This document shows positions 1-7,375 of a stretch of 64,000 nt of DNA, piece after piece. Within the stretch, counting starts at the first letter, position 1; each line of letters begins with the position of its first letter. Position numbers and translations under genes: made by a program. The notes beneath the pieces were generated by a model. That model was not told the DNA's origin and did not search any database. It saw only the letters and a program-made list of their open reading frames with translations. The stretch comes from Streptomyces cyaneofuscatus (lineage in GTDB: Bacteria; Actinomycetota; Actinomycetes; Streptomycetales; Streptomycetaceae). The stretch spans positions 248,001 through 312,000 of the forward strand of contig NZ_JOEM01000008.1 in the NCBI RefSeq assembly GCF_000718135.1. The letters run 5' to 3'.

Positions 1-181
1 CCCGGAGCACCTGGGGCAGGGCCAGTTCCCGGCCCACGGACATGACGGCCTCCAGCAGGCCGTTGAGCCGGTCGCGGGTGCCCCGGGCCTCGTCGATACG
101 GCCCTGGAGCTCATCGAGCAGCTCGTCGAGTCTCAAGCGCGGGAGCCTGGCCCGTGGGGCCTCGCGGCCTTCCCCGCCCAT
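1..181 (-). CDS. GAF-domain sensor histidine kinase, N-terminus only (cut by window edge)
   Basis: The reverse frame from an ATG at 181 runs off the left edge. It gives about 60 residues beginning MGGEGREAPRARLPRLRLDE and containing a helical LDELLDELQGRIDEARGTRD stretch, followed by a segment ending VGRELALPQVLR. This linker before a first GAF domain is what I know from Streptomyces DevS/DosS-like two-component kinases. In that family the GAF domains sense redox or gas ligands and precede a HisKA_3/HATPase core, none of which is visible here. It diverges from the nitroreductase gene, and a palindrome at 323-339 lies between them. The family assignment rests on a short stretch only. Confidence 0.6.
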   Translation of the reverse strand, partial: MGGEGREAPRARLPRLRLDELLDELQGRIDEARGTRDRLNGLLEAVMSVGRELALPQVLR

Positions 182-322
182 GGATACCTCCGACGGCGTC
201 GAGGGGGCGGACCGCTCGCGTCCGCGTCCTCCCAACGTAGCCGCCGCACCGCGCCGCCTCATGTCGAGCCGCGCGTGGTCACAGCGAGCGGGGACGGAGA
301 GGGCCCCGTTCGGACGGTGGGC

Positions 323-339
323 AGGGCCGTTCGGCCCCT
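323..339. promoter_or_regulatory. DevR/OsdR-like palindrome upstream of nitroreductase
   Basis: The sequence AGGGCCGTTCGGCCCCT is a near-perfect inverted repeat lying 59 bases before the nitroreductase start and about 140 bases before the divergent kinase start. A close relative (GGGCCCTTCGGCCCC) sits between the two universal stress genes. Both resemble the GC-rich palindromes bound by dormancy regulators of the DevR/OsdR type. Binding is inferred only. Confidence 0.4.
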
Positions 340-397
340 GCTGCGCCGGGCGTGCCGGGCGGGAAGCTGGAGCCGAGGGAGCACCGGAGAGGAAGCC

Positions 398-1393
398 ATG
401 CCTACCACCGACCATCTCGTGGAGACCGTGACCTCGCTGGTCGAGGACGCCGTCACCGCACCGTCCATGCACAACGCCCAGCCCTGGAGGTTCGTCCATC
501 GGGCGGGCACCCGGATCATCGCCCTGTACGGCGACCCGTCGCGCGCGCTGCCGGCCGGTGACCCGGACGGGCGCGGGCTGCACCTGGGATGCGGGGCCGC
601 CCTGTTCAATCTGCGGGTGTCCGCCGCCCACCACGGGTGGGACGCCGCGATCGAGCTGCTCCCCGATCCGCGCGACCCCTGGCACCTGGCCGATGTCGTG
701 CTCCAGGAGCGCGGTCCGGCGGAACCGGGACCAGGACCGGCGGACCTCTACCCCGCCGTGCGGCAGCGGCACACCAGCCGCTTCCCCTTCTCCGACGAGC
801 GGATCCCGGGGGAGATCATCGACGGGCTCCGCGGTGCCTCCCTCCTGGAGGGGTGCCGGCTGATCGTGCCGGGGTCCTGGCACTCGGACGCCGTCCTGGA
901 CCTGGTGCGCGACGCCGCTCTCTTCGAGTCGGCCGACGCGGCGCTGCGCGAGGAGATCGCCTCCTGGACCCATACGGGCAGGCCCGGGGAGGGGCCGGCC
1001 ACCGAGGGCATACCGTCGTACGCCCTCGGCCCCCGGCAGTACGGGGTGAGCGCCCCCGCCCGGGACTTCGACGCACCGCGCGACCTGCCCGGCCGGGCCG
1101 TCGCCTCCTTCGAGACGCGGCCGCAGATCGCGCTCCTGGGCACGATGGACGACTCCCCGGCCGACTGGCTGCGGGCGGGGCAGGCCATGGAGCGCGTACT
1201 CCTGCAGGCCACCCTCGACGGGCTGTCGACCTCGCTGATGTCGCAGCCCCTCGAATGGCCCGAGCTCCGCGCGCTGACCCGCGAGCCCGGCTCCCTGACC
1301 GGCTTCGTCCACATGGTGTTCCGGTTCGGCTACGGCCCCCGGGGAGTGGCCACGCCGCGACGGCCGGTCGGTGAGGTGCTGAGCGTGGAGTGA
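398..1393 (+). CDS. Acg-type nitroreductase family protein
   Basis: A 331-residue protein of the FMN-binding nitroreductase fold, most like the Acg/Rv2032 group of dormancy-associated proteins. The N-terminal APSMHNAQPWRF motif is the classic flavin-binding start of the family. The C-terminal half (ETRPQIALLG, then a conserved GQAMERVLLQATLDGLS region and the SQPLEWPELR segment) also fits. The ATG at 398 was chosen because GGAGAGGAAG precedes it; an open frame extends upstream to 275 but looks non-coding. Acg-type members often bind FMN without clear reductase activity. Neighbouring universal stress genes support a role in hypoxia or redox stress. Confidence 0.85.
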   Translation: MPTTDHLVETVTSLVEDAVTAPSMHNAQPWRFVHRAGTRIIALYGDPSRALPAGDPDGRGLHLGCGAALFNLRVSAAHHGWDAAIELLPDPRDPWHLADVVLQERGPAEPGPGPADLYPAVRQRHTSRFPFSDERIPGEIIDGLRGASLLEGCRLIVPGSWHSDAVLDLVRDAALFESADAALREEIASWTHTGRPGEGPATEGIPSYALGPRQYGVSAPARDFDAPRDLPGRAVASFETRPQIALLGTMDDSPADWLRAGQAMERVLLQATLDGLSTSLMSQPLEWPELRALTREPGSLTGFVHMVFRFGYGPRGVATPRRPVGEVLSVE

Positions 1394-1396
1394 GAT

Positions 1397-1466
1397 GCGA
1401 CCAAGGGCGCCGACCGAGGGCGCCGACCGAGGGCGTCGATGAGGCCTCACCGACGCCCTTGGTCGC
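1397..1466. terminator. Bidirectional terminator between convergent genes
   Basis: GCGACCAAGGGCG (1397-1409) pairs perfectly with CGCCCTTGGTCGC (1454-1466), and the right arm is followed by GTTTCGTT. The loop contains about two and a half copies of a 13-base unit, GGGCGCCGACCGA. It lies between the convergent nitroreductase and universal stress genes. Confidence 0.7.
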
Positions 1467-1473
1467 GTTTCGT

Positions 1474-2382
1474 TCAGCTGCCGTCGTCGTCCGTCGCCGC
1501 GTAGCCGGGCGGGACGATCTGGACGGGGCAGTGCCCGTGGTGCAGCAGCGCGTGGGTCACCCGGCCCAGCGCGGAACCGCCTCCGATCACCCGGTGCCGG
1601 GCGCCCATGACCAGCAGGTCCGTGATGGATGTGGCCTCGACCAGGATGCCGGGCACACTGGTCCCGGTCTCGACGTCGTGGGTGACGGTGAGGCCGGGAT
1701 AGCTCTTGCGTATCCGGTCGGCCATGGCGGCCGTCTCGTGCACCTTCTCCTCGGTGATCTCCCCGACGCTGTCGAGCATGGTGGTGAACCGGCCGACATA
1801 CGTCAGCACGTTGCTGACGCTCAGCAGCCGCAGCGACGCGTTGCGGACGTGCGCCTCGGCGGCGGCGATCAGCAGCCAGTCGAGGTCGGACGTGCCGTGC
1901 ACGGCCGCCGTGACCACCCCGGTGGCCGCGCGGTCGGGCTCGCCCCGTACGACGATCACCGGCACCTCGGTGCGTGCGGCCACCCCCAGTCCGACGGAGC
2001 CGAGCGTCAGTGAGGCGAAGCCGCCGAGCCCCCTGCTGCCCACCACGATCGTGCCCCGGTCGTCGGCCGCCGCGTGCAGTGACGCCACCGCGTCGCCACG
2101 GCTGAGCTCCTTCGTCACGGTCAGGTCCGGGTACTTCTCCCGTACGGCGTCGACGGTCTCGGCCAGCACGTCGCCCGCCGCGTCCCAGAGGGCCTGGAGA
2201 GTCTCGGCCGACGTGAGGACGGAACGCCCCTCGATGTCGGCGGCGTGGACGACGGTGAGCGGCTGCCCACGGAGGTCCGCCTCGGCGGCGGCCCAGAGGG
2301 CGGCTGCCCGGGCCGGCGGGGACGCGTCGACTCCGACGACGACGGCGCCGAGTTCCGCGGGGTCGGGAAGGTCGCTGGTCAT
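1474..2382 (-). CDS. Universal stress protein, two UspA domains
   Basis: A 302-residue cytoplasmic protein made of tandem UspA domains (about residues 12-150 and 157-295). The first domain begins VVVGVDASPPARAAALWAA and carries the ATP-binding pattern G-x2-G-x9-G-S/T as GSRGLGGFASLTLGS. The second domain has a weaker version (GARHRVIGGGSALGR). The start is preceded by an AGGAGGAG ribosome-binding site. It diverges from a second Usp gene and converges on the nitroreductase. Paired Usp proteins in actinobacteria are commonly induced by low oxygen or nutrient stress; the specific ligand and trigger cannot be read here. Confidence 0.92.
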   Translation of the reverse strand: MTSDLPDPAELGAVVVGVDASPPARAAALWAAAEADLRGQPLTVVHAADIEGRSVLTSAETLQALWDAAGDVLAETVDAVREKYPDLTVTKELSRGDAVASLHAAADDRGTIVVGSRGLGGFASLTLGSVGLGVAARTEVPVIVVRGEPDRAATGVVTAAVHGTSDLDWLLIAAAEAHVRNASLRLLSVSNVLTYVGRFTTMLDSVGEITEEKVHETAAMADRIRKSYPGLTVTHDVETGTSVPGILVEATSITDLLVMGARHRVIGGGSALGRVTHALLHHGHCPVQIVPPGYAATDDDGS

Positions 2383-2500
2383 GGCTCCTCCTCAGGGGTG
2401 GCCCGGGGCTCGGGATGGCCGGGCGCTCCGGGTGGCCTGAGGGCTCAGGTTCGCCCGGGACTACTCCTCCACCGTCGCACCGCAGCGCCGCCCCCGTGCA

Positions 2501-2516
2501 TGGGCCCTTCGGCCCC
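2501..2516. promoter_or_regulatory. DevR/OsdR-like palindrome between divergent Usp genes
   Basis: TGGGCCCTTCGGCCCC matches the palindrome at 323-339 at most positions. It lies about 100-120 bases from each of the two divergent universal stress genes. Its placement suggests a shared operator for both. This is an inference from repetition and position. Confidence 0.4.
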
Positions 2517-2616
2517 GATCCGGCCCTCTCGGCCCCTCGCCCGGCGGGCGCCGCCGCGGGGAGGCTGGACGCAGGGTTCCGCACCCGGAGCCCCGCGCAC
2601 CGAGGAGGCCCTGGCC

Positions 2617-3489
2617 ATGACCCCCCACGTCACCGTCGGAATGGACGAGTCCCCCGAGAGCCTGGCGGCCGCGCTGTGGGCCGCTGAGGAGGCCTCCCTG
2701 CTCGACGTCCCGCTCCACCTCATCCATGTGGAGGAGTGGCCCGTCACCGCGGAGGTGCCGGTGCTCTCCGCCGAATCACTGGTCGAGCGGTACGAGACCC
2801 TGCTGCGCGCCACGGCCGACCGGGTCAGGGACGACCGGCCCGGCCTCGATGTGACCACCGAGATGGCCCGCGGCCGTGCGCCCGCCGAACTGACCGCCGC
2901 CGCGAACGAGGCCGAGGTGACCGTGCTGGGGTCGCGCGGGCTCGGCGGTGTCGTCGGCTTCCTGATCGGCTCGGTGTCGCTCGCCGTCGTCGGCCGGGCG
3001 CGGCGGCCGGTGGTGCTCGTACGGTCGGGTTCGGCCTCGTCCGGGGCGGGCTCCGGCGACGCCGGCTCCGGCATCGTCCTGGGCGTCGACATCGAGCAGC
3101 CGTGCGACCCGCTGCTCGCCTTCGCCTTCGGTGAGGCCGCGCGCAGGGACGAGGAGCTGCGGATCGTCCACAGCTGGTCCCCGTCCCCGGCCTACGGGTA
3201 CACCGCCATCCTGGACCCGGGCGTCGGCAGCGGGCTCGGCCGGAAGGCCACCGAGGGGCTGGCCGAGATGGTGCGGCCCTGGCGGTCCAAGTTCCCGGCC
3301 GTCCGGGTGACGGAGCAGGCGGTGGTCGGGCCCGCGGCGGCCGCGCTCGTCGACGCGTCCCGGAGCGCCGGTCTGCTGGTCGTGGGGCGGCGCAGCCGGC
3401 GCTCCCCGGTGGGCCCGCACCTCGGCCATGTCGCGCACGCCGCGATCCATCACAGCCCGGCCCCGGTCGCCGTCGTCCCCTTCGAGTGA
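2617..3489 (+). CDS. Universal stress protein, two UspA domains
   Basis: A 290-residue protein with two UspA repeats. Domain one opens VTVGMDESPESLAAALWAAE and contains the nucleotide-binding loop GSRGLGGVVGFLIGS. Domain two opens IVLGVDIEQPCDPLLAFAF and ends VGRRSRRSPVGPHLGHVAHA, which fits the family C-terminus. The ATG at 2617 follows CGAGGAGG; the open frame upstream to 2245 lies across the divergent promoter and is not coding. It is a paralogue of the protein encoded at 1474-2382, and the two probably respond to the same signal. Confidence 0.92.
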   Translation: MTPHVTVGMDESPESLAAALWAAEEASLLDVPLHLIHVEEWPVTAEVPVLSAESLVERYETLLRATADRVRDDRPGLDVTTEMARGRAPAELTAAANEAEVTVLGSRGLGGVVGFLIGSVSLAVVGRARRPVVLVRSGSASSGAGSGDAGSGIVLGVDIEQPCDPLLAFAFGEAARRDEELRIVHSWSPSPAYGYTAILDPGVGSGLGRKATEGLAEMVRPWRSKFPAVRVTEQAVVGPAAAALVDASRSAGLLVVGRRSRRSPVGPHLGHVAHAAIHHSPAPVAVVPFE

Positions 3490-3540
3490 CCCGCGCCCGC
3501 CGTCCCATCCGCCGCAGCCGCCCCGCCCGGTGTCCCCGGG

Positions 3541-4218
3541 TCAGCCCGCGTCCCCCGGAGCGTCGTCCACGACGATCCTGCGCCCGGTGATCCGGCGGGG
3601 CACGAGGACCATGACGTGCTCACGCCCCTCCCCCGCCCAGGGGGCCGAGTACGCCGTCTCCCTGAGCCGGCGCGCCTCGTCCTCGTCCTCCACGACGCGG
3701 ACGGTTCCCACGAGCAGAACGCTCCAGCCCTTGCTGAAGGCGTCGTCGATGTGGTCGGTCTCGAACGCGATCTGCGTTCCGGCCGCTCCGGCGAGCGGGG
3801 AGCTCTCCCCCGTGCTGAACATGACCTCGCCGTCGACCACCTGGTAGTTCACCGGCAGGACGACCGGCCCGTCGCCGTCGTTCAGCGCCACCCGCCCCAC
3901 CCCGTGGTCACCGAGCAGGGCCCGGCATTCGGTCTCGTCGAGTTCGGCCATCCGGGCCCCCCGGGCCGCCCGGCCGAGCCCGCCCGGCAGGTCCACGGTC
4001 CCGCCGGTGAGCTCCTGGACCGTCGTCTCCAGGGCGTCGGCGAGCCGGAGCAGGAAGCCGATCCCGGGGGTCGCGGACTGCTCCTCCACGTACTGGATGT
4101 AGCCGGGTGCGGCACCCGCCCTCAGGGCCACGTCCTGCCGGGACAGGTCGAGCTGGAGGCGACGCGCCGCGACACGTCGGCCGATGTCGCCTCTCGCCGT
4201 GTGCGGTGGTCGGTCCAT
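3541..4218 (-). CDS. XRE-type HTH fused to pyridoxamine 5'-phosphate oxidase-like domain
   Basis: A 225-residue two-domain protein. Residues about 8-65 form a lambda-repressor-type helix-turn-helix (GRRVAARRLQLDLSRQDVAL, then an LLRLADALETTVQEL helix). Residues about 85-215 are a flavin-binding split-barrel domain of the pyridoxamine-phosphate-oxidase-like family (LLGDHGVGRVALNDGDGPVV, VNYQVVDGEVMFSTGE, GWSVLLVGTVRVV). In actinobacteria such split-barrel proteins often bind F420, FMN or heme. The fusion suggests a flavin- or redox-responsive regulator and suits the stress genes next door. The HTH may be structural only; DNA targets are unknown. Confidence 0.85.
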   Translation of the reverse strand: MDRPPHTARGDIGRRVAARRLQLDLSRQDVALRAGAAPGYIQYVEEQSATPGIGFLLRLADALETTVQELTGGTVDLPGGLGRAARGARMAELDETECRALLGDHGVGRVALNDGDGPVVLPVNYQVVDGEVMFSTGESSPLAGAAGTQIAFETDHIDDAFSKGWSVLLVGTVRVVEDEDEARRLRETAYSAPWAGEGREHVMVLVPRRITGRRIVVDDAPGDAG

Positions 4219-4340
4219 CGTGAGGCCCTTCTGCTCGTGGGGGCGGGGCTCCGCACGGCCACGCTAGCGAGAGCCCGTGCGGCTCGCAGCGCGGAACGCC
4301 CCAGGAACGGAGAGTCCCTGGAGTGGAGAGGATCTCCGGG

Positions 4341-4359
4341 TTAGGCTCGCCTTACTCAG
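4341..4359 (+). promoter_or_regulatory. Iron box upstream of cchJ
   Basis: TTAGGCTCGCCTTACTCAG matches the left half of the DmdR1/IdeR 19-base consensus TTAGGTTAGGCTCACCTAA well and the right half partly. It lies 35 bases before the leader peptide start. Iron-loaded DmdR1 is expected to repress here. Confidence 0.7.
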
Positions 4360-4393
4360 AGCGAACCCCCTCCCTTCTCCCCAGGAGACGTTC

Positions 4394-4429
4394 ATGCGCC
4401 TGCTCATCCGGCTCCCTGGTCAGCCATGA
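4394..4429 (+). CDS. 11-residue leader peptide ORF coupled to cchJ
   Basis: An ATG with a well-placed AGGAG (4383-4387) opens an 11-codon frame encoding MRLLIRLPGQP. Its TGA overlaps the cchJ ATG as ATGA. The cchJ start lacks its own Shine-Dalgarno, so ribosomes probably reach it by termination-reinitiation through this leader. It has no run of a single regulatory amino acid, so classical attenuation is not obvious. Whether the peptide has a function, or is the eroded 5' end of a former longer gene, cannot be told here. Confidence 0.5.
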   Translation: MRLLIRLPGQP

Positions 4430-5562
4430 CCGCCCCCGGACCCGGCCCCGCGGCCGAAGCAGCTGAAGCAGCTGAAGCGGCCGACGCGGAGAGCCCCTTC
4501 GCCGCCTTCGGCCTTCCCGGCAAGCCCGGCACCGACGCGTTCTGGGCCGCGGCGCGGACGCCCCTGGCGGTCCCCGCCGGCGACGGCTGGCTGACGCTGT
4601 TCCTGTGGCGCGGGTCTCCGGCCGACCTCGACTTCGAGAGCTGGTCGGGGCCCCTGCCCCTGCGGCGGTGGGCCGCAACCGACTGCTGGTACGCCGAGGT
4701 CCCCATGCCCGCGCGGCTGCGGGTGACCTACCGGTTCCTCGTGGACGGCGAGGGCCACGCCGATCCCCTCAACCCGGCCGGGGCGGGCGGTGACCGCTCC
4801 ATCGCCTCGACCCCGGACGCCCCGCCCCAGCCGCACTGGCCCGCCCTCGGCCCGGACGCCATCCTGTCCCTCCCCGACACCCGGCTGCGCTGGAGCAGCG
4901 AGCGGCTCGGCGGGCGGCGGACCGTGCGCGTCCACCCGGTCGCGGGCGGCGGACCGGTGGTCCTGCTGCTCGACGGGGACGACTGGCTGTACCTCCACCC
5001 GGCGATGTCCGCGTTCGAGTCCGCCGTGGCCGCCGGCGAGCTGGAACCCGTCACGCTGGTCTTCCTCCCGGCCAAGGACCGGGAGGCCGAGTTCGCCTGC
5101 CGCCCCGAGCTGTGGGAGGCGGTCCGGGACGAACTGCTGCCCCTGGTGGCCGGATCCGGTGTACGGGCCGGCCTGGACCGGCTGGTGGTCGCCGGGCAGA
5201 GCCTGGGCGGGCTGAGCGCGCTCTACGCGGCGCTGGAGTTCCCGGAGCTCGTCTCCCGTATCGCCTGCCAGTCGGGGTCGTTCTGGTGGGCGCCCGGCGC
5301 CGAGGGGGCGGCGGACCCGCTGGGCGGTCCTGTCGGCGGGACCGTCGCCGAACTCCTGCGCCGGGGGCCCGACTTGTCCTCCCTGCGGTGCGCGTTCGAC
5401 GTGGGGGAGCACGAGACACGGATGCTGCCCCACTGCGAGCTGGCCGAGTCGCTCACCGAGCGGGCCGGGGCGACCGTGCGGGTCTCGCGGTCCGCATCGG
5501 ACCACGACCGGGCGGGCTGGCGGCAGGCCCTCCTGAGGGATGTCGCCTGGGCGCTGGGCTGA
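4426..5562 (+). CDS. cchJ: Siderophore (coelichelin) esterase, enterochelin-esterase family
   Basis: A 378-residue alpha/beta-hydrolase of the Fes/IroD family. An N-terminal immunoglobulin-like domain (about residues 20-150, LTLFLWRGSPADLDFESW) precedes the hydrolase domain. The nucleophile elbow is GQSLGG with Ser near residue 259, and a likely catalytic His lies in SASDHDRAGW near residue 360. In coelichelin clusters CchJ sits beside the NRPS, which has no thioesterase. It has been proposed to release the tetrapeptide or to hydrolyse the ferri-siderophore. No signal peptide is seen, so it acts in the cytoplasm. It is controlled by the iron box at 4341-4359 and converges on cchI. Confidence 0.88.
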   Translation: MTAPGPGPAAEAAEAAEAADAESPFAAFGLPGKPGTDAFWAAARTPLAVPAGDGWLTLFLWRGSPADLDFESWSGPLPLRRWAATDCWYAEVPMPARLRVTYRFLVDGEGHADPLNPAGAGGDRSIASTPDAPPQPHWPALGPDAILSLPDTRLRWSSERLGGRRTVRVHPVAGGGPVVLLLDGDDWLYLHPAMSAFESAVAAGELEPVTLVFLPAKDREAEFACRPELWEAVRDELLPLVAGSGVRAGLDRLVVAGQSLGGLSALYAALEFPELVSRIACQSGSFWWAPGAEGAADPLGGPVGGTVAELLRRGPDLSSLRCAFDVGEHETRMLPHCELAESLTERAGATVRVSRSASDHDRAGWRQALLRDVAWALG

Positions 5563-5564
5563 GC

Positions 5565-5596
5565 ACCGGCGGGGGCGGCGATCCGCCCCCGCCGGT
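5565..5596. terminator. Bidirectional terminator between cchJ and cchI
   Basis: ACCGGCGGGGGCGG (5565-5578) pairs perfectly over 14 bases with CCGCCCCCGCCGGT (5583-5596) across a CGAT loop. It sits exactly between the convergent stop codons of cchJ and cchI. Confidence 0.8.
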
Positions 5597-5599
5597 GGC

Positions 5600-7300
5600 T
5601 CACCGGGCCACGGCCAGGCAGTACTCCTCATCGCCCGCGAGCAGGTTGCGGTGGGTGTCCTCGGCGGTGATGACGCCCTCGTCGAGGACGAGCACCCGGT
5701 CCGCCGCGTCCAGGAGCGCCGGGCTGCTGGTGATCACGACCGTGGTGCGGCCTCGCCGCAGCTTCGCGATGTTGCGGGCGATGAGCTGCTCGGTGACCGC
5801 GTCGACGGCGGTGGTCGGGTTGTGCAGGACCAGTACGTCGGTGTCGGCGGCCAGCGCACGGGCCAGGGAGAGCCGTTGGCGCTGCCCGCCGGACAGGTTC
5901 GCCCCGCGGTCGCGGACCGCGTAGTCGAGCCCGTCGCAGTGGAGGGCGACGACATCGGTCAGCATGGACGCCTCGACGGCCTCGGAGAGCGTACGGCTGC
6001 TGCCTGACGGGTCGATGTTCGTCCGGAGGGTGCCGCCGAAGATCTCCGCGTCGTACGGGTTGACCAGCATGTGCTCGCGGACCGCCTCGACCGACAGGTC
6101 CGCGAGCTCCTGCCCGCCGAGCCGGACCACTCCCTCGTACGCGGGTGGGGCGGCGTTCACGGCGAGCACGGCGACGAGGTCGGCCGCCGCGCGCGGCTGG
6201 TAGGGGGCGATCGCCACGAACTCCCCGGCGGCGACGGTGAACTTGACCCCGCGCAGGGTGCCGTGGCGGACGCCGTCGACCTCCAGGTCGCCTCCCGGGG
6301 CCGGTCGTTCGGGACCCGGAACCGTCACGGGCGGGGCGGAGAGCACCAGCGCCATGCGCTCGGCGGAGGCGCGGGCGATCATCACGTACTTGGGCATCTC
6401 CGAGAACATCTTCAGCGGTTCCATGATGAACTGCGCGAGGCCCACGGCCATGACCAGTTCACCGATGGAGATCCGCCCTTCGAACGCCAGCCAGCCCGCC
6501 GTCAGCGAGACGGCGGCGGCGAGGACGGCGTTGAGGGCCAGCGCGGTGCCCGCGTACGCGCCGTTCACGCGGGCGACGGTGATCGCCTGGCGCTTGGCGT
6601 CGGTGCTGACCCTGCGGTAGGAGCCGAACGCCGCGTGGTTGCCTCCGAAGCCGTGGAGCGGGCGCAGGCCGATGATGAGGTCGGCGACCTTGGCCCCGGC
6701 CCGCGCCACCTTGGCCTGCTGCTCCTGGGTGCTGGAGCCGATCCGCTTGGACATCACCGCGAGGATCGACAGGATGCCGACGGTCCCCACGATCACCAGC
6801 AGGCCGAGCCGTATGTCGGCCAGGCTCAGCGCGACCGCGGCGACGACCACCGCGACCAGGGAGCTGACCAGCAGCGGCACCACCTCGATGATGTCGGCGG
6901 TCTGGTCGGCGTCCTCGGTGGCGATGGTGAGGATCTCGCCGGACTTCAGCCCGTCCACATCCCGGGCCACCGGCTGGAGCCCGCAGGCGGCCACCTGGAC
7001 CCGCCAGCGGTGCGCCTCGGTCGTGTTGGCCTTCTGGAGCACCCGCATGCCGAACCGCCACGACAGCGACACCGTCGTGATGATCACGGCGAGCGAGCCG
7101 ATCGACACCCCGAGCGAGCCGAGGCTGCGGTCCTGCATCGTGTGCTCGACGATCAGCCCGAGCGCGATGGGGAACGCGGTCTCCGCCGCCTGGTACAGGC
7201 CCATGAGGACCGTACCCGCGATCATGGCGCCGATGTTGCGACGCAGAGCGGTCCGCAGGATGGCGGCTCCCGGGCGGGGCCGCTGCGTGTCAGTTGCCAT
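5600..7300 (-). CDS. cchI: Siderophore-exporter-type ABC half-transporter with degenerate nucleotide site
   Basis: A 566-residue type IV ABC half-transporter: six membrane helices (about residues 15-300), then a nucleotide-binding domain. The signature LSGGQRQR is intact. Walker A is lost (APYQPRAAADLVAV in place of GxxGxGKS/T), Walker B reads VLVLHNPTTAVD without the catalytic Glu, and the switch His is Ser (VITSSPALL). CchG shows the opposite pattern, so the two should form one obligate heterodimer with a single canonical ATP site. By position it matches CchI of the coelichelin cluster, probably exporting the siderophore. Its start is 18 bases after the cchH stop and lies inside a tandem-repeat tract, so translation is probably coupled. 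Confidence 0.85.
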   Translation of the reverse strand: MATDTQRPRPGAAILRTALRRNIGAMIAGTVLMGLYQAAETAFPIALGLIVEHTMQDRSLGSLGVSIGSLAVIITTVSLSWRFGMRVLQKANTTEAHRWRVQVAACGLQPVARDVDGLKSGEILTIATEDADQTADIIEVVPLLVSSLVAVVVAAVALSLADIRLGLLVIVGTVGILSILAVMSKRIGSSTQEQQAKVARAGAKVADLIIGLRPLHGFGGNHAAFGSYRRVSTDAKRQAITVARVNGAYAGTALALNAVLAAAVSLTAGWLAFEGRISIGELVMAVGLAQFIMEPLKMFSEMPKYVMIARASAERMALVLSAPPVTVPGPERPAPGGDLEVDGVRHGTLRGVKFTVAAGEFVAIAPYQPRAAADLVAVLAVNAAPPAYEGVVRLGGQELADLSVEAVREHMLVNPYDAEIFGGTLRTNIDPSGSSRTLSEAVEASMLTDVVALHCDGLDYAVRDRGANLSGGQRQRLSLARALAADTDVLVLHNPTTAVDAVTEQLIARNIAKLRRGRTTVVITSSPALLDAADRVLVLDEGVITAEDTHRNLLAGDEEYCLAVAR

Positions 7301-7375
7301 CAGGCGTGCCAGTTCTCATCAGGTGTGTCGGTTTTCATCAGGTGTGTCGGTTTCATCAGGTGTGTCGGTTTCATC
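7285..7375. repeat. Degenerate 18-19 bp tandem repeat spanning cchH stop and cchI start
   Basis: On the reverse strand the unit GATGAAACCGACACACCT is present as two exact 18-base copies, one 19-base copy with an extra A, one degenerate 19-base copy, and a partial fifth copy. The first copies encode the NRPS tail (DETDTP repeated, then DENRHT and stop). The extra A shifts the frame just before the stop. The ATG of cchI lies inside a degenerate copy. Confidence 0.85.

Noticed and set aside
4420..5631. 403-codon reverse open frame opposite cchJ
   Set aside because: Antisense shadow rich in Gly, Arg and Pro; the forward esterase motifs are clear.
7285..7375. Possible CRISPR array
   Set aside because: Repeats are directly adjacent without spacers and lie in coding sequence; no cas genes are present.
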